Shown here piece after piece: positions 44,850-57,200 of a DNA stretch of 64,000 bases. Position 1 is the first letter of the stretch. Each line of letters starts with the position of its first letter. This DNA comes from Zelopaecilomyces penicillatus. Taxonomy: Eukaryota; Ascomycota; Sordariomycetes; Hypocreales; Pseudodiploosporaceae. The DNA lies in NCBI GenBank assembly GCA_005765155.1, contig VCCP01000006.1, forward strand, positions 74,501-138,500, in the 5' to 3' direction. The position numbers were made by a program, and so were the translations under genes. The notes below the pieces were generated by a model. That model saw only the letters and a program-made list of their open reading frames with translations, searched no databases and was not told the origin of the DNA.

Positions 44850-46168
44850 ATGCATTGGGCGACAATTGCGGCGGCAATTGCTGCGGCACAATTGGGCTTT
44901 TGTTCAGGGGAAAATCAGCTGCCACTCTCTAGTGTGCGTCATCCCGAATCCTCAGCGGCTCAGCACGACGACAGCGCCCCATCATACAGGGATGAGGTCG
45001 TGAGCCTCCACAAGTCGCTGGTGTCCGCTTCTTCCACTTTTGGCACAGAAAAGAAAGTGGCAACTTTGATTGTTGATTATCTTAAAGAAAGAGGGTATCA
45101 CGTCGACCGTCAATACGTCCCACATAGAGACGATATTCCAGAGGAGCAGGATGATCGATTCAACATTATTGCGTGGCTCGGCGACAGGAAGACTAACTAC
45201 AAAGTCTTGGTCACAAGTCATATTGATACCGTGCCCCCTCACATCCCATACCAAATTGATGAAGGAGATTTGACCAAGGACACCATCATCAAAGGCCGAG
45301 GTACTGTTGATGCCAAGGGTAGTGTTGCTGCTCAGATGGTAGCAGTCGAAAGGTTGCGCAAGGAGAAGAATGTTAACGTTGAGGATGCCATCCTCCTGTT
45401 TGTTGTTGGCGAGGAAGGTCCTGGCGATGGGATGAGGTTCTTCAGTGACAGCCTCAAGCACATGGAACCAAAACTTAGCTTTGATTCGGCCATCTTCGGC
45501 GAGCCGACAGAGAACAAGCTGGCATGTGGTCATAAAGGCGGCCTATTCTGTAGCATTCGGGCCAAGGGTGTTGATGGCCATAGCGGCTACCCGGAATTCG
45601 CCAAATCAGCCAACGAGATTATGGTCCGCGCCTTGGCCAAGATGATTGATGCAGATCTCGGGACCAGTAAGCTGTTTGGCAACACGACTGTAAACATTGG
45701 CAGATTTGATGGCGGTGTTGCCGCCAACGTCATTGCTGCAGACGCCTTCGTTCGTCTTGCAGTTCGAGTTGCCACGGGCTCGGAGGACCAGGGAGATAAG
45801 ATTGTGCAGGCTAAGATCCAGGACATCCTGGATGGTGTTGACAAAGAGGCATTCACATTTATTTGTACACATGGCTACGGCCCTTATGAATGCAACTGCG
45901 ATGTCGACGGTGAGTGAACAATAAGCCGGGCAATCTCGTATTGCTTATTCGTCGAGTTGATGCTGATAAAGACACAGGTTTCTCGCCAATTGTTGTCAAC
46001 TACGGCACTGACATTCCTAATTTGCGGGCCGACTATGTTCGGTATCTGTATGGCCCGGGGAGCATTTTGTTCGCGCATGGAGCTCGAGAGCACTTGACTG
46101 TTGGCGACTTGGAAGATGCGGTAGATGGTTACCAAAGACTAATCCTTCACACTCTCAAGCAACAGTAA
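44850..46168 (+). CDS. Secreted M20-family metallopeptidase (carboxypeptidase/aminoacylase-like)
   Basis: M20A-type enzymes cleave C-terminal residues or N-acyl amino acids with two zinc ions. Exons are 44850-45909 and 45978-46168 (416 residues), with a phase-1 intron (GTGAGT...CACAG) joining YECNCDVDG to FSPIVVNYGTD. A signal peptide (MHWATIAAAIAAAQLGFCSG) points to secretion. Metal-site signatures are intact: TSHIDTVPPH with His124 and Asp126, GRGTVDAKGSVAAQM with Asp154, and the catalytic-base pair in VVGEEGPGDG (Glu188, Glu189). A dimerisation domain begins at KGVDGHSGYPEFAKSANEIM, and the C-terminal motif is FAHGAREHLTVGDLEDAVDG. The length fits fungal secreted M20 enzymes. The gene converges on MRI1, with only 151 bp between their stop codons. 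Confidence 0.9.
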
Positions 46169-46319
46169 TAGCTGATCTATGAGTATGGAGGGAGGGAATT
46201 TCTTGAGAGGGCAGCCTGGTCTCCTTTTGTTAAAATCAATGAGGTGTTTGTAGCTCCTCCCTTTGACAGAATCAAGAAATTGACAGAACAGAAAGAACTC
46301 TTATTATTTGGTTGCAGAT

Positions 46320-47483
46320 TTAGCCAAGAATACTTGTCCACCTCTCTGGCATGATTTTGCTGAAGTCGAACTTTCCATCTGTTCCCTTTTCTACTGCCCC
46401 TCTCTCAGTGACAACAGCATCAATAAGTTCTGCTGGTGTAACATCAAAAGCAGGGTTCCAAACGCCGATCCTCTGGTCAGCCGTTGCGATTCGCACCGTG
46501 GTCCCTTCGTCGATGCTGCCATCGGGTTTGGTGACAGCTCCAGTGATTTGAGTGAGCTCCTCTCGGTTGCGCTCTTCAATCTTGATGCCATCACCAGTTT
46601 CTGTCTCCAAGTCGATGCTTGTGGTTGGCGCAGCGACTATAAATTTGATGCCGTGATGCCGTGCTAGCACAGCTAGTTGGTAGGTGCCGATCTTGTTAGC
46701 TGTATCTCCGTTACGAACAACACGGTCGGCCCCAACAATGACGGCAGCGATATTGGTTGCAGATTTCTTTGTCCGAAATAGCGAAGCGGCCATCGAATCT
46801 GTGATGAGCGTGCTCGGAATGCCCTCGTAGACCAACTCAAATGCTGTAAGCCGGCTACCTTGGTTATATGGCCGAGTCTCGGTACAGTAGGCGTGCTGTA
46901 GCAAACCCTGGGTTCTAAGTGTGCGTATTATCCCAAGAGCAGTGCCATGCCCTGATGTGGCCAGAGAACCGGTGTTGCAGTGCGTCAGGACCGAAATTGT
47001 GTTTTCGGGGGATGCGCCAACTTGAGATCGTAACCATTCTGCGCCATGATCACCAATAGAGATATTCGTGCGCAGGTCCTTCTCCAGTATTCGCTCTGCT
47101 TCTTCCACAAATGCTTTCACTATAGCATCTTTGCCACTACTCTTATCACAGCTCCTAATTACGGCTTTGAGTTGATTTATGGCGTTTGTCAAATCCACAG
47201 CCGTTGGCCGGCTTTTCTTCAGATAGTCTAATGCCTCATCAATGTGGGCAATAGACTCATCGGCAGAGTTGGCTGCAATGGAACCATTGTGTAGCTCCAC
47301 AGCAAGACCGAGGCTGGCAACTATGGCAATGGCTGGAGCACCTCGTACTCTCATTGAAGCAATGCTGTCAAAGGCTTCTGTCCGGTTAGAGACGACATCA
47401 TAGTGAAACTCGTGAGGAAGGCGAAGCTGGTCCAGGACCTCCAGCTTTCCTCTCGTGTATCGAATAGCCTGTAGTGTAGACAT
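46320..47483 (-). CDS. MRI1: Methylthioribose-1-phosphate isomerase
   Basis: This enzyme converts methylthioribose-1-phosphate to methylthioribulose-1-phosphate in the methionine salvage pathway. It is a single exon of 387 residues, close to the ~400 of fungal orthologues. Signatures of the eIF2B-like isomerase fold are visible: SIASMRVRGAPAIAIVASLG, then the catalytic cysteine Cys169 in SVLTHCNTGSLATSGHGTAL. Further on are YCTETRPYNQGSRLTAFEL and the catalytic aspartate Asp253 in VGADRVVRNGDTANKIGTYQ. NPAFDVTPAELIDAVVTERG closes the domain. The lack of an N-terminal regulatory extension and these motifs distinguish it from the eIF2B alpha, beta and delta subunits. The start at 47483 sits 516 bp from the divergent TRS130 gene. 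Confidence 0.96.
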   Translation of the reverse strand: MSTLQAIRYTRGKLEVLDQLRLPHEFHYDVVSNRTEAFDSIASMRVRGAPAIAIVASLGLAVELHNGSIAANSADESIAHIDEALDYLKKSRPTAVDLTNAINQLKAVIRSCDKSSGKDAIVKAFVEEAERILEKDLRTNISIGDHGAEWLRSQVGASPENTISVLTHCNTGSLATSGHGTALGIIRTLRTQGLLQHAYCTETRPYNQGSRLTAFELVYEGIPSTLITDSMAASLFRTKKSATNIAAVIVGADRVVRNGDTANKIGTYQLAVLARHHGIKFIVAAPTTSIDLETETGDGIKIEERNREELTQITGAVTKPDGSIDEGTTVRIATADQRIGVWNPAFDVTPAELIDAVVTERGAVEKGTDGKFDFSKIMPERWTSILG

Positions 47484-47999
47484 GGGATGACTGATTCTGG
47501 GTGAAAATCTGGATCACCGCTGGTTGGAGTATGTTGCTATTGTATCTAGTAATGAATTAAGCTCGTTGAGGAAGGATTATAAGGAAATATTATTGCCCCT
47601 CTTTGTCATGGTGCTTGCCACTTCTATGATTCTGCCATTGCCACCCCGCCATGGCGCCATGGCGTGGATGGCCCTTATGGCCCTTGGTGGACTTTCAGCG
47701 CATCTCACCGCCTAGACGGGTGGCTCTCATACGAGGTTTACGCTCGAGGAGCCTGTATCGGCTATCGAATACCCACTGTGTCAATGAAGTACGCGCTGTA
47801 GCCTGGGCACTAACCGATTGACTTCAATGTCCAGGGGGGGAGCTCTTCGTACTGACGCAGGTCCCTGTGCTAGCGCCGGGTGACCTCTGTTTGGCAGTGC
47901 GCTCCATATTACCTGCCTGGATGCCAGTTAGCCATAACCTACCTCATTTGCACATTCGAAGCGGTCAACGATGCTCGAGGCTGAGAAGTCTGGATGGCC
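47484..47999. promoter_or_regulatory. Divergent promoter MRI1/TRS130 with a 16-bp palindrome
   Basis: The region lies between two outward-facing start codons. GCCATGGCGCCATGGC at 47648-47663 is a perfect 16-bp palindrome, followed by repeated GGCCCTTATGGCCCTT. It could bind a dimeric regulator, but no regulator is identified. Confidence 0.4.
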
Positions 48000-50900
48000 A
48001 TGGAACAGCAGTCTTCGACTTCAAAGGTGACAGGTATGAAAATTCTCCCAAGCTCTTCCACTAAGACTTGGGCCCCATAGTTGTTGCGATTTGTCGTAGA
48101 CAGGTAGTACTGACAGTTCTGATGCTCACAGTCGAGTATTTCGATCCTCACGATGTCTACAAACTTCTAGCCCCTGGCCTAGTCCCTCGCTTGCCATTGC
48201 ATAACCTTCACTGGCAATCGCATGCTGGGCCCCTACGGTCAATTGAAGCGCTACACGTGGAGCTTGTTCAACATGGAAATGATGTCTCGACTACAGGGCC
48301 TTCCGGACCGACCCCTCGACCGTCTGGCGCATCACGAGACGACGGCTTCCAGACGCAAAACATTGGTGGGCAGTCCAGTACTCTCGAAGTGACCGATACC
48401 GCGTCAATTCCGGCGAAGACACCGGGAAGCCAGCGCAGACATCAAATCCCTGGATTACGCCGCACACCTTACTTGAAAGTGCTGTTTGTTCGATGCGACG
48501 ACAACGATTCATACAAGAGCTCTGTTAGATCCGAAGTCCGCGACTGGGTCAAGGCACATACCCCACAATCAGGTGGCTCGAAGAAAGGAAATAGCCAAGA
48601 AAACCATGACGCCTTTGAGTGGTTGATTGTACATGTCATTATTCCAAACACAGTCGCAGCGACCCAGCCAAGGAGTAGCAGCAAAGCCGAGGGGAGCGTG
48701 TCGGAGAAGACTTCCTCACGATGGCGAACGGGGTCAACCCCGCTGATGGAGAAGTTTCGTTCGGATTTCAATGGGTCTGCCAAAACCTCCCCTGACCGAG
48801 TCGCGCAGATTCGAATTGGCATCAATGATGTTCCTTATGATTTGTTACCAAGGGTCGTCCCTGCGGTACCGTCGGGATATTCTGAGAACGAGCAGGATGC
48901 CGAGAATGCTTGGACTGAACTCATTGGGAAATTTAAGAGCCTAATACTCTGCTCGTTCGACTCGAGAGTAACACAGTATGAAGATGATATCAAGGAGAAA
49001 GATGCACAGCGAAGCCTTCCTGGTTGGAATTTTTGCACTTTCTTCATATTGAAGGAAGGCTTAGCTAGAGGGTTTGAAAATGTTGGATTGGTTGAAGATT
49101 CACTAGTCGGCTATGACGAACTCAGCGCCGGGTTGGATGCAGTTATCCACGAGCAGGTAGCAACAGGATCGCCTGAAAGTCATGGTGGCTCCCTGTTACC
49201 ATTCACTAAAGAATTACAAACCATTGCAAAAAAAGCATTCATGGCGGACTCCGATGGCGAAGGAAAAGAGGTCGAGGCAGTGGACATGCAGGCGTGTGAA
49301 CCGCATGCAGGACATTTTGATGATATGCTCATTAGCTCAACGAAAAAGCCATATCGCGACATGATCCTGGAAAACAAAGTTTCGGTTTTCGACTTTCACT
49401 GCTACATCTTTTCACGACAGGTAACACTCCTGCTGAGGCTGGGCAATGCTTCCTCAACTCGGGAAGAGCTAGCCTTGATGCTAAAGCAACATGAAGAGTC
49501 TATTCTTCATGGAGAAGCATCTCGGGCGCCACCCCGGTCAAATCGTAAAGAGGAAACAGAAAATCTGGCAATGTTTGCGGAAATTTGTAGGAGAACATTG
49601 CAATTCATACCCTCAGTCTCTCAGATATTGCGACGGGATGTTGTCGCTGCCATACAGGAAACTGGCGAGCTTGGTGAAACGGGCAGCTCAAACCCATTAA
49701 TGGAGGAAACGGTTGAAAATATTGTGGCATCGTTTGCGTTTTCTGTTGCCCAACAAATCTTGGCGCAGACCTCAACCAAGTCGCTTCCGATTCCACCTTC
49801 GTCGCTGTCTATAGGAGGTGACCAGGAACAGAAAGTTTCTATCCCAGAGCCCAAAACCATGATGCATCCGGCAAGGAACTCGTCCCTGAATGCCCGAGGA
49901 GGATCTAGGCCGCCCCCAAGTCCAGGTATTTTCCCTGGGCCAGGCAGACAAGCTATCGCATTGCCAAGTGATGGGCCGAACACAAATAATTTCCTCAAGG
50001 CAGGGCTAGAGGATCTCGCTGCCAAGAGAGCTGAGCTGTACATGCTCTCGCGAAGTGTTCTGACTGGTCTTGGAAAGAAGCGCGGCTGGCACGATGGCTG
50101 GGCTGAGGCTCCTATGATGGGAGAAACGAATATTGAGGACATGGAGGATGTTAGTCTGGATGACGGCAATGACAGGGATGATGCAAACTCGTCATCTTCG
50201 TCATCGGAATCGACTTCTCCGGAGACTGAACAGCCAAAGCTGGGGACTGAATGCTTGCCCTCTTTGACTGGCATTGACAGCCATGTTCTTCGCATCGCCA
50301 TACAGAACTCTGATGACTTTTATCGATTATACGAAATCTTGACGGATAAAGCTATGCGCCACTTTACTGTCGCCAATTATGATAATGCAGTCAAGGCGAG
50401 CCAGGCTGACCTTGGAGTTCTGAAAGTTCACATGAAGGATTATAATACAGCAGCGTTCTTCTTAGGGCCCGCGACGGTCTTCTTTGGAAAGAGCGGGTGG
50501 AGTTTACTGGAGCTTTCTATGCTGACGATGTACGCCAAGTGTCTTGACGAGATGCAGTCTAAAACCGACTATGTCAATATTGCTTTGACGCTTTTGACAA
50601 AAGCTTGTGCAGCAGAGAGGGACCGGCTTCGGTCTATACGCCATACCGGATCACTGGCCCAAAGAACACCGGACCTGTTGCCTCTAGTTGGGGTTGTTGA
50701 GAAACTTTGCTCACTTTGTAAAACAGTTCCAGCTGAGGCCAAGGTTCCTTTGACAAATTTCTTTACTGACGTTGAGCTTGCGGGACCACCTAAATATCGC
50801 GATGGGCAGGATAGTTGCTCTCTAACAATCAATCTGCGAAGCCTGTTGCCAGAGACTATTAATCTAGACACTCTGACCCTGAAGCTGTCGTGCACAGATG

Positions 50901-52818
50901 GGGGACCTTGTAAAGAGTTGGTATTCACATCGAATAAGACAATAATTGGGATTGCTCCTGGTAAAAATTCCGTTAATGTAAACTGCAATGTAAGTTTGTT
51001 TTGCTAGTTCTTTTATAACCCTTGGCGTTGGCTGACCAGAAGTTCAAGTCTGTTGTGCCCGGGAGCTACTGGATCACGCATCTTGGCCTTCGCTCGAACA
51101 ACATTCTTTTGCATTTTGAGCAAGACGCTGGTTCGCAACAAATAACGGCAATCGACATATTTAGATACTCAGAGGTGGTGCTTTTTCAGCGTGCTAGTGC
51201 TTTTGACGCCAAAGTTATGGCAACAAGACATACTGCACTAGACAAGAATAACTCCCTTGACCTGGAGTTGAATACGGGATGGAATACGGTGAAGAGTTGT
51301 GAAGTAAGAGTTAAGCCAGCAACAGGTGGTCTCCGCTTCCTGACCACGGAAGCCAAATTTGTTGGTCCAGAGCAGATGGAGTTTGCAAAACCTCCCGAAG
51401 CCGGCGTGTTTTACTTTGCTGAAATAGCCGCCGAGACGTCCGTGACACTGAGATTCCCCTACACCGTTGAGCAAGACGTGGGAGATGTTTTCGCGAGGCT
51501 TGAGGCAACTTATGTCACAGATTCCGGAGAGACCTTTTACCTCGCTAAAGCCTTGACGATTCCTGTGTCATTAGCGGTTGGTGTGAACGTCCAGGATGTG
51601 TTCAAACACAATGCCCTTTTCTCGAGATTCAATGTTTCCACTGCCAGTTCGAGCCCGCTACGCTTGTGCAAGAGCGAGCTGTTGAGTTCCGACTTGTTTG
51701 AGTCGGATTTCGGTGCTCCACCCGCAGGCATTGTTACGGTATTTCCGAAGCAAGCAGCCAGTCTCGCGTACAGGATACGACGAAAACCGGGTGCGAAAGC
51801 TAGTCAACAGTCGGGAAAGACTATGTATCTGAAGCTGGATTACAGTGTTTTAGATGCTGAGATTGAGGAACTAATGAGCAGAGCACTCGTCAAAGCCTTG
51901 GCCTCGACATCTTTGGCGCAGTATTCGCGACTTATTGTGGAATCTTTGCTAAATGAAGTAAGAAAGGAGATGCAGCCACGCGATTTGGAGCGGGCGGCTC
52001 TACTTGGAGACGTGTCAACAGCGTTTTTGGACGGCGTTGCCTGGGAATCTCGCTTCTCAGGGCTAGGAAAGGTCCCTGGGACCAACGAAGACGCTGCTAA
52101 AACGCTTTCCTTGTTTCTCGAGGACTGGCGAAAGACCAACCCTTTCATCGCGATCCCAGCATCTAGTATTGTCGAACCATCGTCAATCTTGATCCCTGTG
52201 GAAATCCCGTCTCTTTCCGTCGTACACACAGCAGATATCCGCCTCAAGACCCCCGTCCCCAGCCCCATTGAAGATGCCACTACCGAAGGGGGGGCAACAA
52301 CTCCCGTCGTGTGCACCAACCAGATCCTCCCGGCGACTCTGCACCTAAAGTGGACACGCATCTGGGATACCGAGCCCGGCCACAAAGAAGACCAAGAATT
52401 CAACTACGACGTCACCGCACCGGCCGACACGTGGCTGCTCGGCGGCCGTCGAAAGGGCCACTTTGTGATTCCTGGGGTTTCCTCCTCTGCCGACGAGGCT
52501 GCCTCTTCGACGCCCGAGACTGAGGCTGAAATTCCACTGGTGCTCATCCCCCTGCGCGAGGGCTGGCTGCCTTATCCATCCGTCGAGATACGCGAGATTT
52601 CCGCCGCTGGTGCCACAATCGCCGCGGATACACGTGGTGACGGCTCCGCTGTCCCTCAGGGGTGTGAGGTCGACATGAGGAATCTGGGCGAGACGATAAG
52701 GGTTGTCAGCGGCCTGAGGAGCCTGACTGTGAGTTTGGATGCGAGCGGGCCCGGAGGTGGCCCGTTGGTGTTTGAGAGTGATGGCATTCTTGGGTACCAA
52801 GGGAGGATTGTTGCATGA
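48000..52818 (+). CDS. TRS130: TRAPP II complex subunit TRS130 (TRAPPC10 homologue)
   Basis: Trs130 is a specific subunit of TRAPP II, the exchange factor for Ypt31/32 (Rab11) at the late Golgi. Exons are 48000-48033, 48132-50989 and 51040-52818, encoding 1556 residues. The short first exon MEQQSSTSKVT joins VEYFDPHDVYKLLAPGLVPR in phase 1. Recognisable parts are the N-terminal PLHNLHWQSH motif, LLPRVVPAVPSGYSENEQDA and AWTELIGKFKSLILCSFDSR, then GWNFCTFFILKEGLARGFEN. An alpha-solenoid with YEILTDKAMRHFTVANYDNA continues to the end of exon 2. The third exon carries the beta-rich C-terminal Trs130 domain (GSYWITHLGLRSNNILLHFE through to VFESDGILGYQGRIVA). A fungal disordered insert holds acidic Ser-rich sequence. 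Confidence 0.93.
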
Positions 52819-53695
52819 ATCTGATGTGATTGATGTAGAAAAAACATGCATTGAAAATGTGAGTGCAAGGAGCAGACATGGGACCAGATTATGAATTCTA
52901 CTGCGTATTCAAATTTAAACAACACGAATATGTGACTAGTTTTGTCACCATAAGGCTGAAGGCCAAATAAAGTATTTATTTTTGTCAACTCCAACTCACA
53001 TGCCACCATTCAAAGGAATGTGTTCCTTCCATGCATCCGCCCTAGTTTTATCTTGTTTTTACATAAGTATATGTAACTTGGATCATGTCTCTGTTCTTCC
53101 TTCAATCCTTGTCCTGTTCTACCTTCTCCCCATGTACGTACGCCTGTAAGCTCCCCATGATAAACACGCTCCAAAAGAACTCCTGTCTGATATGCTGCTC
53201 ACTTGCGCCCTGTTCCAAAGTGCGAATAATAGTGCAACTAAATAAGAGATAAAAAAAATGAAACAAGCCCGGGCAATAACGCTCCTTCGCAACCATGGCT
53301 GAAGAGTCATAATATGGCCCAAATCGGTGATTGTCAGGTTGATTCACCGACAGTTAATATACAGTGAAAGACTGCTCAAACGAACGTGGCGCGTTCGGAA
53401 AGAGGACAATTGCATGGCAAGAAAAAGCACACAAAAAGAGTCCTGGGTATCATTGCCCCATGGGGCTGGCGAAACGTCAAAAAAGTAGTCGAGTTGCCAT
53501 TGGAGGCCGTAACGGTCATGATCGGCTCGAGCGGGTTTGATAAAGATTGAATGGTATCATCGAACTCTAATTCGAAGCGGTGTTTTTTAGGTCCAGGCAC
53601 GCCTGGCTTGCGGGATGACAGACCCGGCCAGGGTAACGAGGTATAAAATTTAGCATCTGATGTAATGACAAGCATCAACGGCTAGCCCGGGGCAC
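52819..53695. other. Intergenic, convergent 3' ends of TRS130 and the SCOC gene
   Basis: No gene is supported and I see no repeats. Confidence 0.6.
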
Positions 53696-54231
53696 TCATT
53701 TCTTGCCCCGACTGCCAGATGCCGTGATTTTGGTAGTGCTCATCAGATCGCCGATATACTTTTGTAGAAATTTGTTGTTGCTATCTAATTTGTCGTGCTC
53801 TTCTCGCACCGCTTCGATGCGGTTGAAAATGGTAATCAGTGAGTCTTGCAGAACCTTAGCTTGTCTGAAGGTGCATGTTAGTCAAATGCGTAGTCAAGGG
53901 CGATTAAACGTAACAATTCCGACCTTCTTAACTCCTCTCGAGCCTCTTTTCCAAGCCGGTCAATATCCTCATTGGTCCGACGAGGACTCATTGCTCGCAC
54001 GTCATCGGGGCCAAAGTGTGACTCAACGGGGCCAACCGCAGAGCTGTCGCGGGGTACAACAAGGGGTCCGCTGCTTTTACGACTGGGTAGGCGTGGCCGA
54101 GTTGGGATAGGCTGGTGAATGATGGATTCATTCTGGTCCGAGGCTGTGGTCGAGGATGACGAGTCAGAGCGTTCGAGTGGGTGGTGATGACTGGGGGAGC
54201 CTGTCGAGTAGGTGTCATGTTCGTCAGACAT
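53696..54231 (-). CDS. SCOC-family short coiled-coil protein
   Basis: There are two exons on the minus strand (53924-54231 and 53696-53864), 158 residues. The N-terminal ~90 residues are disordered (Ser, Pro, His-rich; GSPSHHHPLERSDSSSS). A coiled-coil spans about 88-150. Its last part, TIFNRIEAVREEHDKLDSNN then KFLQKYIGDLMSTTKITASG, matches the SCOC/Slo1 family core, which in animals and yeast binds Arl-type GTPases on Golgi membranes and in autophagy. The intron is phase 2 with a GTCGGA donor, the same rare donor as in the homing-endonuclease-like gene. The join yields EELRRQAKVLQDSLI. The start at 54231 is the first ATG compatible with the family; nine in-frame codons lie upstream. Confidence 0.85.
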
Positions 54232-57200
54232 GATGACGATGCAAGCCGGTATGTGCAAGACTCAAAAAATCGACTGTTGAGAAGAGATGATGTTGATACA
54301 GTAGCCACGATGCTTGGTCAGCATAGAAGCACTAGATGGTAACAAGTATCGTCGGCTGCGGTATCCAGTAAGGTGGCTGAGAAAGGATAACAAATAGTGT
54401 TGACGTTAGGCTTTCACCAAGTCCGAATGAACAGGGACGGTTAAAAAGAAATTGGCGCAAAAAGTCAAACGCGACGCCACAGGAAATCCTAAGAGGCGTC
54501 GTGATTGTGGAGGGTGCCAAGGAATGGTGGAGAGTGAGTTTCCTGACGACGACGATGAAAACTGGTGAGGTGCGCAGTCAAGAGCACTCAAGACCTGATG
54601 AAGTCACTGCAATAAGATGTGGTGCAGTGTGTCGAAAGGCAGCGAAGTGCAGTGTAGTGCAGCAGTGGTGGGCGTCAATTTTTGGTCGTTTGGCGGCGGG
54701 CGAAAGTTGTTGTCGAGCGGAAATCGGGTTACAGCGACCAATAGTGAGATATAGATTTGCAGAGTTTGAGTGTTGGTGTGCGGGCAGGGTCGAGTCGGTT
54801 GAAGACGGTTTTAATGGGCTGCGCGCGGTGTGTGGGCAGAGCAGGCGAGAGAGAAAGCGGTGCACGAACTGCTGGCAAAAGGAAAGGCGAGGTTGATGAG
54901 AAAGGATGGCACAACGGATGGGGGAAAGAGAGGGAGAAAAGGGACGGATCGTGTGTGCAAGGGGCGAGGCAGCTTGGAGAAGGCAGGATGAACATCCGAC
55001 ATCTTTAGGCGGTCAGCCCCGAGTAATGCGATGATGATCTGCTATAATTCTAGCGTCGGAGGTGGTGCACCAGTAGCGCGGCCAGAATATGGGGGCTTTA
55101 GGGGGGTCGGGTTGGGTACTGTGCTGTGCTGCGCTGTGCTGTATGGTGCTTTAAATGTACAGTATAGCCTTAGTACCTTGTCTACAGATGCGCAAAGAGG
55201 ATCTACATTGGTTGGAAGTTTCATTGTCAGTTTGCTTATTGCTGTAGCTTGTGAAGAGATTGCTAGTAATATTACGAGAGTGTCTGGCAGCATTTGACAA
55301 GGCCTTGATTACAGACAGGTACGGTACGGTACGCCTTACATGGCTTGGGTCGCCACTTGCAGGCGGACTTGCAGGAGAGGAGCATGGAGGGGTGATGGAG
55401 GGGGGAGAGATGATGGGCATTGTGGCAGGTACCTATTTTCCATCCGTACAAGGTGGAGGTGGTGAAGGTGGTGGAGGAACAGGAGGAGGGAGAGCGAGAA
55501 AGGGGGGTCGGTTGGGTGTTTGTTCCCTTCCATGTTCCCCTGCCCACACCCGCCTGACGCTGGTGGTGGTGTGGTGGGTTATTCGCAGGAACGACTGGGT
55601 GGGCAGTACTTGGGGAGCACGGTACCGCGTTTTGTACCCACGTTTGGCCCCTTGACAAGTTAAGATACCGTCAAGTTACACACCATGCCTCGTCGGGACG
55701 TTTGGCAGGTACTATAGGTATCCACGGGTATCAGGCGGTGAATTAGGATGGGTGGGGAGACAGACAGACATTTCGAGGAACACCCTTTGAAGATTGTTGA
55801 CTTCCGAACCCAGGGTGAAGGATGGAGAAGCGGATCGGCCTTTTCTCATTGCAGTCAGCATAGGTGCGTAACTGCATCGCAATTCCTATGAGAAACTTCG
55901 AAACTGCCTCGATGCGCTATCCATATGTATGCAGGCGTCCATCGGCAGGTTCGGTTGGCGTGACAGGTTAGATGCTACCATGATCTCGACGGAGATAGGT
56001 AATCACCCACGGCGAGCGGATGCAAGGGCCACGCAGCGGGAGGACGCAATGCCTCTAGGGGAACCACATCGGCGCTTGACAAAGAAATTATCAGCGCCTA
56101 CCTTTTAATCCGCCCTCTGCTATATTCTGTATGGATATGGACAAAGGGGTAGTAATAATCAATAACTAATTATGGTGTACTCCGTAGAGAGCCGAGAGCT
56201 TGAGGAAAAGTGAGATGGGCATCCCGAAATGTCATGTCTAGCTCCGATTGGCTGTGCGGGATGGCCAATTTGGAAGATTGGCGCCTGTGACGCCATAGGG
56301 GACCAACCAGCCAGCCAGGCCCCTGGAAACAGCCAGTGCAAGGACTGTGGAGCAGTGAGCACTGAGAATTCCCACTAAGCGTTCAGGGTGTCTTGGCGCT
56401 GCTTGAGGCAGTACGGAACACAACCCTTCACACTGTACTGTTAGTTAGTGGTAGGTGGGTTTGCCATGAGCTGGTCAACTGGCCCCAAACGCATGCATGA
56501 GCATCGGTCAGGCAGGTCCATCCCATCCCTAATAACTTTGGCTCCCCCCCTCCTTCGGCCGCTCCCACCAAATTTTACACTGTGCTTTGTAGCAAATGGC
56601 TCGACCTTTGCCATTCCCGGCAGTCACTTCGCCATCATTTGCAGATCAGCATCATTCTGACACACAAACATTCGTATCGAAATGGTGCGAGTACGGACAC
56701 TGTCCCCCCCCCCCCAGGTGGGTCGTGAACCGTGGACTGGCTAGCCAACAGCATCACACGACGTCACTTGAATCAATCTCAGAGCACGAAGCACAAAGCT
56801 CGAGCATGAGCATGAACCAAAAGAGAGGTCAAAGAGGGCCAAGCAAGATCCGATTCGGAGTTTACAAATGGAAATCGCAATCGAAACACGACTCACAAAC
56901 GAGAAATGACGATTATCAGGTCTCAACGCTGAGTCGAGGCAAAGCTAAACGAACCCTCCATTCTTCACAGAGGTAGGTAGCCTCCAACAACACTGCACGG
57001 TCTATTACCCAAGCAAATGGAATGAATGGTGGAGTGAATTAAAATACAAAGATGAAGATCATTTTTTATTACGAGCAGTCCTTTTTGGCTGATCCATCAA
57101 GTCCAGCGAACGACGCCAGCCCCATTCCCAGACAGGAAACAGTGCAGAAGGGCAACGGGCAAGGATTAAAAGGACTTGCAGATCCACCTGATGTCATGGA

